Below, piece by piece: positions 37,201 through 46,008 of a DNA stretch of 64,000 bases. The translations under genes and the position numbers were made by a program. The notes under the pieces are model-generated. The model saw only the letters and a program-made list of their open reading frames with translations, made no database searches and was not told the DNA's origin. Positions within the stretch are counted from its first letter, which is position 1. Every line of letters starts with the position of its first letter. The stretch covers positions 3,968,001 through 4,032,000 of the forward strand of contig NZ_CP037864.1 of assembly GCF_004353845.1 (NCBI RefSeq), read 5' to 3'. Source of the stretch: Citrobacter arsenatis. GTDB taxonomy: Bacteria; Pseudomonadota; Gammaproteobacteria; Enterobacterales; Enterobacteriaceae.

Positions 37201-38217
37201 ATGGCAATTCTTGTCACTGGTGGTGCAGGTTATATTGGTTCACATACTGTTTTAACGCTACTGGAAAGAGGCGATGATGTCGTTGTCATCGATAATCTGT
37301 CTAACGCCAGCAGAACCTCGCTGGACAGGGTCGCGGAACTCACCGGAAGAGTACCGACTGTCTATATCGCCGATGTTCTCGACAGACAAGCATTAAAAAT
37401 CATTTTTGCCGACCATAACATCACCGATGTCATTCATTTTGCTGGGCTCAAATCGGTTTCAGAGTCGATAAATGAGCCTCTCGCCTACTATCAAAACAAC
37501 GTCACCGGAACGCTGGTATTACTGGATGAGATGCAGGCCGCAGGCGTTAATCGTTTCATTTTTAGCTCATCGGCCACAGTTTATGGTGATCCGCAAAGCG
37601 TGCCGCTAAGCGAGCACTCGCGCACGGGCGGAACCACCAACCCGTACGGTACCTCTAAATTAATGGTCGAGCAGATTCTGGCCGACTTCTCACGCGCGCA
37701 GCCTGATTTCCGTATTACCTGCCTGCGCTATTTCAACCCGGTCGGCGCCCATCCTTCGGGTCGGATTGGTGAAGATCCTAACGGTATCCCCAATAACCTG
37801 GTTCCGTACATCTCCCAGGTTGCGATTGGCAAGCTGGAAACCGTGTCGGTGTACGGTAATGACTACCCCACTCCCGACGGTACCGGCGTGCGTGATTATA
37901 TTCATGTTATGGATTTGGCTACCGGGCATCTGGCCGCGCTGGATTGTCAGAACAAAGGTGCTGCCTACAAGGTAATTAATCTCGGCACCGGAGTTGGTTA
38001 TTCCGTAATTAATCTGATTGAGGCGTTTGAGAAAGCAGCACAGACCAAAATTAACTATCAGTTTGTTAACAGAAGACCCGGCGACATTGCCGAATGCTGG
38101 TCCGATCCGTCGCTGGCGTACAAAGAGTTAGGCTGGAAGGCCGTCTACACTCTTGATGAAATGATGCGTGATACCTGGAACTGGCAAAAAAATAACCCGA
38201 ATGGTTATAGCATCTGA
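37201..38217 (+). CDS. galE: UDP-glucose 4-epimerase GalE
   Basis: 338 residues, the length of E. coli GalE. It interconverts UDP-glucose and UDP-galactose with tightly bound NAD. Seen: the N-terminal GGAGYIGSHT dinucleotide motif, the FSSSATVYGD substrate loop, the catalytic Tyr-x3-Lys in NPYGTSKLMVEQ, and RYFNPVGAHPSGRIGEDP. GGAG lies 6 bases before the ATG. It is not with galTKM but at the edge of an exopolysaccharide locus, so it probably supplies UDP-galactose for that polymer and may be a second chromosomal copy. It converges on the leftward polysaccharide operon. Confidence 0.93.
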   Translation: MAILVTGGAGYIGSHTVLTLLERGDDVVVIDNLSNASRTSLDRVAELTGRVPTVYIADVLDRQALKIIFADHNITDVIHFAGLKSVSESINEPLAYYQNNVTGTLVLLDEMQAAGVNRFIFSSSATVYGDPQSVPLSEHSRTGGTTNPYGTSKLMVEQILADFSRAQPDFRITCLRYFNPVGAHPSGRIGEDPNGIPNNLVPYISQVAIGKLETVSVYGNDYPTPDGTGVRDYIHVMDLATGHLAALDCQNKGAAYKVINLGTGVGYSVINLIEAFEKAAQTKINYQFVNRRPGDIAECWSDPSLAYKELGWKAVYTLDEMMRDTWNWQKNNPNGYSI

Positions 38218-38243
38218 TATCTCAGCCGCGAACCAAACTTTCA

Positions 38244-38272
38244 GGCACGCTGCTGAGTATGGCTAGCGTGCC
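38244..38272. terminator. Hairpin between galE and the polysaccharide operon
   Basis: GGCACGCT (38244-38251) pairs perfectly with AGCGTGCC (38265-38272) around a 13-base loop. It lies at the meeting point of two converging transcripts and overlaps the last codons of the leftward gene. No strong T-run. Confidence 0.55.
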
Positions 38273-39654
38273 GTTATCGCTGATACGCGATACCAGCCGC
38301 TGGTCTGCCTCCCTTCATTGGCGAAGTTAATTCTCGGTGTACCGGATTTATCCAGCATTGCGACCTCAATCGCGTATTGCCCTTTCGCCAGCCGTCCCGG
38401 CATAGGCAACGCATAGCTGACCTGATAATTTCCGGGGAGCCAGCGTCTTATATCATCCGCCGCTTTCCCCTGCGCAACGACCTTATTAGCACTATCTACC
38501 ACGCGAAATGCCAGCGCGTAAGGCCGGTAAATCGGTGCGTTCCCCTCGTTATACCAGGTGCTGTTCAGTGTCAGCGTAGGTCCACTATCCCACGCAGCCT
38601 CATGGCTCAAAGACGCTAAGCGAAACCGATAGCCCAGTTTGGTCAGCGCATCGTCGACAATCGGCCGGTAATCGCTGGGTATCGCTCTCGATTTCAGGTT
38701 GATGGTACTGGCGTGCTGCTTGACCGCCCAGTCAAAAATCCCCTGTACTTCTGCACGCGTGTAATGAAAGGAATTCTTCCAGTCCTGCATATAAGAGCAG
38801 ATCTCCAGACTGACCGGCGCACGTTTCCAGGCATCATTAAACCCGGAATAACTCTGCTGTGCTGCCAGTAATCGCTGCGGGTAATCATCAGCCATATGGC
38901 TCCAGGAGTCTGAAAATACGCGCAGGTCTCCCCAGCAATCCGCCCGCCATCCAGCCCCTCGCGCCACCGCATTCGCCAGGCTTTGCCCACCGCTTATCAA
39001 CATGACTTTTGGCGTCAGCGGAAAAGCAGAAAAATGCATGGCGACGTAGCGGTCCAACTGCGCCGTGGTGTAGTGCTCGAGGAGTGCCTGCAGATCGGGG
39101 AAATTGCTGTTATGCCACTCTCCCCAGGAGCCCACCATGCCGATATCCACAAAAGCGAGATTCTCATTACCGTCGTAACGTTTACCCAATGCGTTGAGCA
39201 GACGCTGGCTGTATTCAATAAACAGTGGGTCGTCTAAATTCGGGACAAAAGTTTTTTTATCAGTTGTCCAGGTGCCTTTCACGCCCTTTTTAATCAGCCA
39301 GTCGGGAATTTTTGTGCCATCCCCAGGGTCGGCAAGCACCATAAACCGCAGTCCAACATTCATCGCAGGACGATGCGCCGCCGCGTATTTGAAGGCATCA
39401 TCCACCAGCGCAAAATTATACTGACCTTCAACGGGTTCCAGGTCTCGCCAGTAAAATCGCTCGTATTCAAATCCGGTGTTGGGGTAATCGGCAAGCCCCA
39501 GGGTTTCACCGTATCCCTGATGAAAACTTGCTACACCAATCCCCGGATTGGTCAGCGGGCCAGTCACGGCTTTAGGGGTTACGGTCGTTAATGCAGACAT
39601 GACCGTCAACGGAAAGGACAGCAACAACAGCGCAGAAACCCATTTACACTTCAT
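38263..39654 (-). CDS. Secreted DUF4832-type protein, putative polysaccharide hydrolase
   Basis: 463 residues with a signal peptide (about 1-22, MKCKWVSALLLLSF then cleavage near MSA). The main domain looks like a TIM-barrel glycosidase: FYWRDLEPVEGQYNF, the possible acid residue in DIGMVGSWGEWH, and later NLKSRAIP. The C-terminal part (about 360-463) is beta-rich like DUF4832/immunoglobulin-type domains. At the end of the polysaccharide operon it may trim or degrade the polymer in the periplasm or outside. Catalytic residues are inferred, not proven. The ATG at 39654 begins a clean signal peptide; a GTG at 39672 is also possible. Confidence 0.6.
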   Translation of the reverse strand: MKCKWVSALLLLSFPLTVMSALTTVTPKAVTGPLTNPGIGVASFHQGYGETLGLADYPNTGFEYERFYWRDLEPVEGQYNFALVDDAFKYAAAHRPAMNVGLRFMVLADPGDGTKIPDWLIKKGVKGTWTTDKKTFVPNLDDPLFIEYSQRLLNALGKRYDGNENLAFVDIGMVGSWGEWHNSNFPDLQALLEHYTTAQLDRYVAMHFSAFPLTPKVMLISGGQSLANAVARGAGWRADCWGDLRVFSDSWSHMADDYPQRLLAAQQSYSGFNDAWKRAPVSLEICSYMQDWKNSFHYTRAEVQGIFDWAVKQHASTINLKSRAIPSDYRPIVDDALTKLGYRFRLASLSHEAAWDSGPTLTLNSTWYNEGNAPIYRPYALAFRVVDSANKVVAQGKAADDIRRWLPGNYQVSYALPMPGRLAKGQYAIEVAMLDKSGTPRINFANEGRQTSGWYRVSAITAR

Positions 39655-39685
39655 CGCAGTGACGCCCTCCACAGGTGTGTTAACG

Positions 39686-40093
39686 CTAGCGGTCTTTCAG
39701 GCTTAACCACCAGTCCCAGATACCCACGTGAAAATTTTGGAACACATCAATACCTAAAGCAGATTTGATCATATACAGCGTCAGCAATACGCAGCAGGTG
39801 ACAAACAGCACAGCTATCAGCAACAAAAAAGTGAGCAACATTCTCGACAGGGTCGATTCCTGGCGATGCTGGCGACGTAAATCCCGGCCAAACAAAAAAA
39901 CCAGATAATACCGCTTACTGAAAAAGGGAAAGCTTCGGCGAATATCGATCTGATGCCGCGAAGCCAGGGTCGATGCCAGGACAGCATTTTCCACCCCTTC
40001 TTTTTGTTCAGCGGTCAACCCCTGCGCAATCGACTCATCAAGATGAGCATAAAATCGTTCGATGACGGGAGGACGATTTTGAGGACTGGTCAA
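39686..40093 (-). CDS. Small membrane protein of the polysaccharide operon, function unknown
   Basis: 135 residues. A soluble N-terminal part (about 1-85) has a conserved-looking segment FPFFSKRYYLVFLFGRDLRRQHRQ, then one long membrane segment (about 88-112), then a short tail ending in WDWWLSLKDR. I do not recognise a characterised family, although small proteins with a similar aromatic-Arg-Tyr-Tyr...Gly-Arg stretch occur beside other exopolysaccharide genes. It starts 2 bases past the glycosyltransferase stop, so it is translationally coupled and probably part of the assembly machinery. Confidence 0.6.
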   Translation of the reverse strand: MTSPQNRPPVIERFYAHLDESIAQGLTAEQKEGVENAVLASTLASRHQIDIRRSFPFFSKRYYLVFLFGRDLRRQHRQESTLSRMLLTFLLLIAVLFVTCCVLLTLYMIKSALGIDVFQNFHVGIWDWWLSLKDR

Positions 40094-40095
40094 AA

Positions 40096-41208
40096 TTAAC
40101 CTATATCTTTATCAATTGAGTGGTAGACGTTAACCGTCTTTTTGGCGATTTCATGCCAATTGTAATTTTGCAAATATACACCATAGTCCACGCTATTTGC
40201 TGTCGCCCCCTGGGCTAATTTTTCGGCCAGACCGGTCACATCCCCCACCTTAAAATAGGCCTCGGCGGGCAGTTGAACTTCTAGGTTAGCCGGAATATCA
40301 CTGACGACGGCAGGAAGAGAAAATGACATCGCCTCCAGCAGCGCAATAGGCAATCCTTCATGGTATGAAGGCATGACAAACAGCCTGGCCTGCGAAAATA
40401 CCGCCTGCAGCTCATCGCCGCGTAAAAAACCGGTCATCACGACGCCTGGCGTGTCGGCAGCCAGTTTCTTGAGACGAATGCTGTATTCGGTCGGATGATC
40501 CGCATCGCCTATCAACACTAACGGCATGGTCAAACCGCTACGCTGATAGGCGGCGATGGCATCATGCATCCCTTTTTCTTCCACAAATCGCCCAACCACC
40601 ACAAGATAGTTTTTCGGCTGTAGTCCAAAGCGGGAAAGCGTATTGACGATGGTCGAGTCAGATAACAACCGCGGCTCGTTCACGCCATTGTGAATTAAAT
40701 GCGCATCATAGCGAGCGTGTTTTTTCTGGATAAGTTGATTAATAACGTCAGAAATCACAATCACTTCGTTGGCATATCTCACCGCCCAACGCTCGCCCAG
40801 CAGCAATATTTTTTTGGCAACGAACCCCCATTTCTGACGATCGTAATCAGGTCCATGGTGGGTGAAAACTACCTTCTTCCCTAACACGCGTAATAATGGG
40901 ATCACAAGGCCTGGTCCGATAGCATGGACATGCACAATATCCGAATGGTCGATACATGTCCTAAATGCCGCCAAAACGGAATGGACAATAGCTTCCAGCG
41001 AACGCTTTTTGGGTGCCCACAGCGCGTAGGTTTCGACTTTCTTATATATTGACCGTTTGTAATTTACATACGGCGAGCGAGCAATCACGCATATATCCAC
41101 GTCGAACTGCTGCTTAATCGCAGGATAAAGATTCTGACAGTGTGTCTCCACGCCGCCCAGCACATCGGGAATACCACGGGTACCAAAAACCGTTATTTTT
41201 TTACTCAT
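40096..41208 (-). CDS. Glycosyltransferase family 4
   Basis: 370 residues of GT-B fold. The N-terminal loop GTRGIPDVLGGVETH is typical of GT4 enzymes, the acceptor domain has HVHAIGPGLVIPLLR and FTHHGPDYDRQKWG, and the nucleotide-sugar site carries the retaining E-x7-E motif (PSYHEGLPIALLEAMSF). It should add one sugar to the lipid-linked repeat unit at the cytoplasmic face. Donor and linkage cannot be read from sequence. Its start lies 1 base past the next glycosyltransferase stop, consistent with one tightly packed operon. Confidence 0.88.
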   Translation of the reverse strand: MSKKITVFGTRGIPDVLGGVETHCQNLYPAIKQQFDVDICVIARSPYVNYKRSIYKKVETYALWAPKKRSLEAIVHSVLAAFRTCIDHSDIVHVHAIGPGLVIPLLRVLGKKVVFTHHGPDYDRQKWGFVAKKILLLGERWAVRYANEVIVISDVINQLIQKKHARYDAHLIHNGVNEPRLLSDSTIVNTLSRFGLQPKNYLVVVGRFVEEKGMHDAIAAYQRSGLTMPLVLIGDADHPTEYSIRLKKLAADTPGVVMTGFLRGDELQAVFSQARLFVMPSYHEGLPIALLEAMSFSLPAVVSDIPANLEVQLPAEAYFKVGDVTGLAEKLAQGATANSVDYGVYLQNYNWHEIAKKTVNVYHSIDKDIG

Positions 41209-41209
41209 A

Positions 41210-42421
41210 CTATGGCCTGTTCAGCAGTTCTTTATAGAGCGCCTGTAGGGTATCCATATGTTTACTCAGAGCATACTTTTCACTCAACCGCGCACGCCCA
41301 TGTAAGCCCATGACCCGCGCTTTCTCTGGCGAATCAACAAGTGTGTCCATCGCGTTTGCCAGCTCTTGAATATTGCCCGGTTCGAATAAAATCCCTTCGA
41401 TACCGTCACGGATTTGTTCCGGGATGCCGCCGATGCGCGAGCCGATAACCGGCTTGCCCAATGACATCGCCTCTAAAATCGCCATAGAGCAGTTTTCATA
41501 ACATTCAGAGGGAAGAATCACCGCCCGCGCATGCTTAATAAGCTTGTCGAGAGCGTCTCCTTGTTGCACATAACCTAAAAACTCAACATTCGGGTATTTG
41601 GCTACTAACTCATCATGCAGCGGGCCATGTCCGACAATTTTCAGCGGCGCGTTGTTGTGCATTTTCTCATGCGCCGCCAACAGCGTTGCCACCCCCTTTT
41701 CACGGCTCAGGCGACCGAAATACAGCATATAGCCCTCATCGCTTGATTCATCCAGAGGACGGGTGTCATCAACACCATTGACGATGACATCAATACGCGA
41801 ATTCGGCAGGGTGCGCAGCAATACGCCGCGTAAAAAAGCGCTCGGCGAAACGATGACATCCAGCGCCTGGTAATTTTGCGCAATATATTGCCAGGTCGCC
41901 TCTAAAGAGAGCAGCAGGCTTTTTGCGGCTGAGCCTTCCTGGCAACGATATCTGAAGGCATTGAAAACCGTCCCGGTGATACAAGAATCACACACTTTAC
42001 CGTCACGCAGCATCGAATAGGCGGGACAGACTATCTTGTAGTCATGCGCGGTCAATACCGTTTTGCAGCCAAAATTACGCGCAACTTTAATCAACGCCGG
42101 CGTTAACTGATGGTAAATGTTATGAAAGTGGACGATATCCGGGCGTTCTTTTTGTAGTAGTGCCAGCATCTTTTTGCAGGCCTGCGAATTATGAATAAAG
42201 TTAACCGCCGTTTTGAGTCCGCCCAGCAAGTTACTTTCTTTGTGGTAGTCCACGTTACTGACAAAATAATCCGCATAATCTGAAGGGAAATTTTTCTCAT
42301 GCTGCATTGAGAAATCAATAACCTGCACTCCAGCCTGTTTCAGCATATCGCGCTCTTGAAAATAAACCGTTTCCGCGCCGCCTTTAATGAAAAAAAACTT
42401 ATTCACTAATAAAACTTTCAT
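41210..42421 (-). CDS. Glycosyltransferase family 4
   Basis: 403 residues of GT-B fold: KFFFIKGGAETVYFQ at the start, HFHNIYHQLTPALIK and LTAHDYKIVCPAYSML in the acceptor domain, YFGRLSREKGVATLL, and the E-x7-E region LPSECYENCSMAILEAMS. It resembles WcaL/WbaZ-type GT4 enzymes in layout. A cysteine-rich stretch in the middle (residues about 140-150, VCDSCITG) is common in this subgroup. It sits between the GT2 and the other GT4 genes of the polysaccharide operon. Specificity unknown. Confidence 0.88.
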   Translation of the reverse strand: MKVLLVNKFFFIKGGAETVYFQERDMLKQAGVQVIDFSMQHEKNFPSDYADYFVSNVDYHKESNLLGGLKTAVNFIHNSQACKKMLALLQKERPDIVHFHNIYHQLTPALIKVARNFGCKTVLTAHDYKIVCPAYSMLRDGKVCDSCITGTVFNAFRYRCQEGSAAKSLLLSLEATWQYIAQNYQALDVIVSPSAFLRGVLLRTLPNSRIDVIVNGVDDTRPLDESSDEGYMLYFGRLSREKGVATLLAAHEKMHNNAPLKIVGHGPLHDELVAKYPNVEFLGYVQQGDALDKLIKHARAVILPSECYENCSMAILEAMSLGKPVIGSRIGGIPEQIRDGIEGILFEPGNIQELANAMDTLVDSPEKARVMGLHGRARLSEKYALSKHMDTLQALYKELLNRP

Positions 42422-42435
42422 TGCGCCAGCCTTAG

Positions 42436-43425
42436 TTATTCATGAATGATTTTGCTGTCAGGCGGAGTCAACGGATCGCGTACTGGTTTAGTCAGCCCCT
42501 TAACAAGCCCGGCAGAAAGCACGGCCAGGTTCATTACGCTCTGCAATCCGTTCAATAACGATCGATTCTGCACGGTTTTCAGGACAATAAACGCCAGCAA
42601 CGGCAAAAATGCAATGTCGAAAAGTTCGAGATTGAAGGTCACCGCCGCAATAAACAAGGCAATCAGATAAACAGAAAAAATCGCCTCATTCTTAACCATT
42701 TTTAACGCCTTGCCGAAATAAGGTTTTCCCCAGGCACAACGTAAAAGCTCGCCCGGAGCCTGATAGTATCCGCTTTTCCAGCGGTGCTTGAGCATTTGAA
42801 AGGTCGGCATGGTATGCGAAGTATGAATAAAGTACGGAATATTCAGACGACGCAATTTATAACCCGCATCAAGCAAACGCAGACCCAGTTCGGCTTCCTC
42901 GTAAGCGTGCAAATTACGGTTGGTAAGGTAACCAATTTTATCAATCGCAGATCGGCGATATAACCCGCCACCGCCTAAATGGTCGCTATCCCCGAGCGGA
43001 TAGATTTTATTAATGCGCTGCTTGCGCGATTTAAATTCATAGTTAACGGCATCGTCCATTTCAACGGTTCCCGCGACGCCTGCATATTCCGGTTCAGCCT
43101 GCAAAAACGCGACGGCCTGATCCACAAAGCCCTCTTCCAGCTCCATGTCGCCGTCCATCAGCAACAAATATTCGCCTTCACTATACAGATAACCCAACTG
43201 ATGCCCGACGCCGCAACAGCGATCGTCTGGGTTAGTTAAGGACACCACGGTAGCCCCTTTATCGATCGCAAGCTGTTGGGTGTTATCCGTTGACAGGCTA
43301 TCAGCCACTATAATTTTATGAGGATAATCAACAAGCTGTCGACGAATGCTGTCGATCGTTTTCTCAATACATTCAGATTCATTGAGTGTTTTAATACTCA
43401 CTGAAATAAACGGTTTTTGGTCCAT
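42436..43425 (-). CDS. Glycosyltransferase family 2
   Basis: 329 residues. An N-terminal GT-A domain has SVSIKTLNESECIEKTIDSIRRQ, the metal-binding acidic motif LLLMDGDMELEEGF, and an acceptor-side EEAELGLRLLDAGY. The C-terminal part carries about two to three membrane segments (about 245-300), so the enzyme is membrane-associated. It adds a sugar to the growing lipid-linked unit. It is 4 bases past the polymerase stop and 14 bases before the next GT4. Confidence 0.87.
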   Translation of the reverse strand: MDQKPFISVSIKTLNESECIEKTIDSIRRQLVDYPHKIIVADSLSTDNTQQLAIDKGATVVSLTNPDDRCCGVGHQLGYLYSEGEYLLLMDGDMELEEGFVDQAVAFLQAEPEYAGVAGTVEMDDAVNYEFKSRKQRINKIYPLGDSDHLGGGGLYRRSAIDKIGYLTNRNLHAYEEAELGLRLLDAGYKLRRLNIPYFIHTSHTMPTFQMLKHRWKSGYYQAPGELLRCAWGKPYFGKALKMVKNEAIFSVYLIALFIAAVTFNLELFDIAFLPLLAFIVLKTVQNRSLLNGLQSVMNLAVLSAGLVKGLTKPVRDPLTPPDSKIIHE

Positions 43426-43429
43426 ACAA

Positions 43430-44800
43430 TTACCCTACACAGCGAAGGACGGTTCGACGAATCACTAAACTTGATCCTAGTGATAAATAGAACAGGAATT
43501 GTAACATCGGTGTAATCATCAGTATCTGGCTGTAAGGTAAGCTAATTAAGCAACTGATAGCAAAAGCGTTAAACGCCGGTGCAAAGCTCAATAACTGGAG
43601 ATCCTGCTGGTCCAGTTGTTCAAGCGTCAGTAATGGCTTTGGCTGACAAACTTTCAGGATATAAATGAATAAGCTAATAAAGAGTAACGTGCCGATCACT
43701 CCCACTTCCCACAGCAGCATACTCAGGGAAGTCGAGTCGAGAATTAAGTTATAGATGATATTCAAAAAGCCCGGCGACACCGTACTTCCGCTGTTAGTCG
43801 CGTTGAGTCCGTAGCCAAATAACGTCCCTGAAAGCCCCCACAGATCGTTATTTTTCAACCAGAACAGGAACGTCGTAAAGCGCCCTAACTCCCCGGTAGA
43901 CATAATGTAGTTTGGGTCAAAGATATAGCTTAAGGAGTCGATGAAAATGCTTAACGAGCTTTTCGACGGATCGCCGCCAAACGCGGAAGAATAATAGTAC
44001 GCGAGGATCACTATCGACAGGCTAATAAGCAGCAACATGCCTGCCACAATCACCAACAGCGTCTTCAGATTAACCTTACTTACATCTTTAACGTAGCTTG
44101 GCGAGATCCACACCCACGCCAGAAACAGAGGTGATAGCAGAATGACGAACTTCACTTCACCAATAATACATAACCCAATCCCTAGAACAATGTGCAACGC
44201 CATGGACTTAAACGTGGTCAGCCCGTGCTTATACTCAGAGACTTTTAACAACATAATCAACAGGCAAAACAGGCCCATTGCGGCAGTGTTACCGCCCCCC
44301 ATGGGGTCCCCGCCAAACGTGCCAACCACGGAGTCCCATTTCTCATCTTCACCCCGTACCGCAACGCGCTGGGGAACGACCAGTAAAACCTGATAAATCA
44401 TGACCGGGATCTGCACGTAAAACACCCAGTACAAATAGCGCGTTGCGCGATAAATTTGCGACTCCCGACAAAATCCCAGCAGTAAACAGACCATGACCAG
44501 CGACAATGCGATTTCGTTTTTAAATGCCACAATCGCGACGGTGATCCCGCCCTGAATCAGCGTCGATATGCCGGCCAGTAGCAGGAACGAAAAGTACAAC
44601 GCCAGCACAATCGTCTCCTGCGCATCCAGTTGCAGTGAGCCATCACGCGTCTGCATCACCAATAATCCCACCATCAAAAGGGTCAGGAAAAAGGGGATCC
44701 ATAGCACCGACTGCATGCCGGTAAAGTATTGCACCAGGCCACACAGGATCAGCGTGACAAAGGTATAAACCTGCAAATAGTATCCGGTATTCAGCGTCAT
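43430..44800 (-). CDS. Polysaccharide polymerase, Wzy-like
   Basis: 456 residues with about 11-12 predicted membrane helices and one large loop near residues 255-310, the topology of O-antigen/exopolysaccharide polymerases. Wzy sequences are too diverged for a motif-based call; the assignment rests on topology and on its place next to Wzx and glycosyltransferases. It would join flipped repeat units in the periplasm. The start overlaps the flippase stop by four bases (ATGA type), so the two are translationally coupled. Confidence 0.75.
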   Translation of the reverse strand: MTLNTGYYLQVYTFVTLILCGLVQYFTGMQSVLWIPFFLTLLMVGLLVMQTRDGSLQLDAQETIVLALYFSFLLLAGISTLIQGGITVAIVAFKNEIALSLVMVCLLLGFCRESQIYRATRYLYWVFYVQIPVMIYQVLLVVPQRVAVRGEDEKWDSVVGTFGGDPMGGGNTAAMGLFCLLIMLLKVSEYKHGLTTFKSMALHIVLGIGLCIIGEVKFVILLSPLFLAWVWISPSYVKDVSKVNLKTLLVIVAGMLLLISLSIVILAYYYSSAFGGDPSKSSLSIFIDSLSYIFDPNYIMSTGELGRFTTFLFWLKNNDLWGLSGTLFGYGLNATNSGSTVSPGFLNIIYNLILDSTSLSMLLWEVGVIGTLLFISLFIYILKVCQPKPLLTLEQLDQQDLQLLSFAPAFNAFAISCLISLPYSQILMITPMLQFLFYLSLGSSLVIRRTVLRCVG

Positions 44801-46008
44801 AGTATCACCGGCTTATCTTTCAGGAGATTGGCTCGCTTATTCATTTTCTGGTAAATGAAGGCGTAGCGAATAAATGTCAGTGAAGAAAACAGGATGACCG
44901 ACGTAGCATAATCTTTATAAAAATAGGGGACGACGACAAAAGCGAATACCACGATCGCCAGCTGTTCCAGTTGGATACGCAAAAAATAGCGGTGGGAGCC
45001 AAAAATAAGCTCAATTACCGTCAGAGGGCTTATCGCCAGCGCCGGGAACAAATAGGGCAACATGTAGCGCGACGTCTCAATGGAGTTAATCCAGTCTTCG
45101 CTAAAACCGAGGCGCATCACAATCGGATAGAAAATAAACACCCCGAGGGTACAGATGACACCCAGCACCAACAGCAGCATTCGCACCCTGGTGTATTCCT
45201 GATAATTAAAGGTGTTATTTCTGAAGTCGATAGACCATTTGGAAAAAATAGTATTGCGCACCGCGTTGCCGATGATCACCACCGGTGCCAGGCAAAAACG
45301 GCTAACCACGGAAAAATAACCCGCCGTCAGCGCCGAAAACCAAAAGTTAATCAGCATAACCGGCAAATTGCTGCTGGCCATCGCCAGCACTTCTGCGCTG
45401 CCTACTTTGGTAATGTGATGAATATTTTGTTTGAAAAAATGCCAATTACTGGCGGGGCGCAAATGTCGGGCCGCCACTGAACGAATATCAAACGAATGCA
45501 AAATACAGCTTATAGTCAGCACCATCGTTGCGCAGGCCCATGACCAATAAAACAGCTGCACATGATGCGTAACCAGAATCGAAAGTAATACCACCACCGA
45601 GACAGAAATGCGCTGGAAAATCAGAAAACCAAAGTTGGCCGTGCGTAGCGCCAGGTTTTCTGAGATTAAAACCCACGCCGTTGCCAGCGTCAGCAAATAG
45701 AGAAACAGGATGTTCTGGTGAAACAGCCACGCGGTCAGTACGGCGTAAGGTAGGGCAATGATCGTGCTTTGGATCAGGCAAAACACAACGTTCTGTACCA
45801 GTTCGTCGTCGTGCTGCTTTGGAATTAAAAGCTGCGATGCAAAGGTACATACCTGAGCGCCTACCACGGCGATGCTGTAGTTGAGCGCATATAGCCCCAC
45901 CTCAGCCATATCGTACTTATGTGAAATCAACCAGATAGACAGCGCACCAATCAACTGCGAGATGACTGATGAACCGGCTATCGTGGAAGCGCTCTTCAAT
46001 AGACTCAT
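44797..46008 (-). CDS. Polysaccharide flippase, Wzx-like
   Basis: 403 residues with about 12 predicted membrane helices and the start typical of Wzx/MATE-MOP proteins (LLKSASTIAGSSVISQLIGALSIWLISHKYDMAEVG split). It should flip undecaprenyl-linked repeat units across the inner membrane. It overlaps both neighbours by four bases (Wzc-like stop and polymerase start), so expression of the three is coupled. Repeat-unit specificity cannot be seen. Confidence 0.82.
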   Translation of the reverse strand: MSLLKSASTIAGSSVISQLIGALSIWLISHKYDMAEVGLYALNYSIAVVGAQVCTFASQLLIPKQHDDELVQNVVFCLIQSTIIALPYAVLTAWLFHQNILFLYLLTLATAWVLISENLALRTANFGFLIFQRISVSVVVLLSILVTHHVQLFYWSWACATMVLTISCILHSFDIRSVAARHLRPASNWHFFKQNIHHITKVGSAEVLAMASSNLPVMLINFWFSALTAGYFSVVSRFCLAPVVIIGNAVRNTIFSKWSIDFRNNTFNYQEYTRVRMLLLVLGVICTLGVFIFYPIVMRLGFSEDWINSIETSRYMLPYLFPALAISPLTVIELIFGSHRYFLRIQLEQLAIVVFAFVVVPYFYKDYATSVILFSSLTFIRYAFIYQKMNKRANLLKDKPVIL

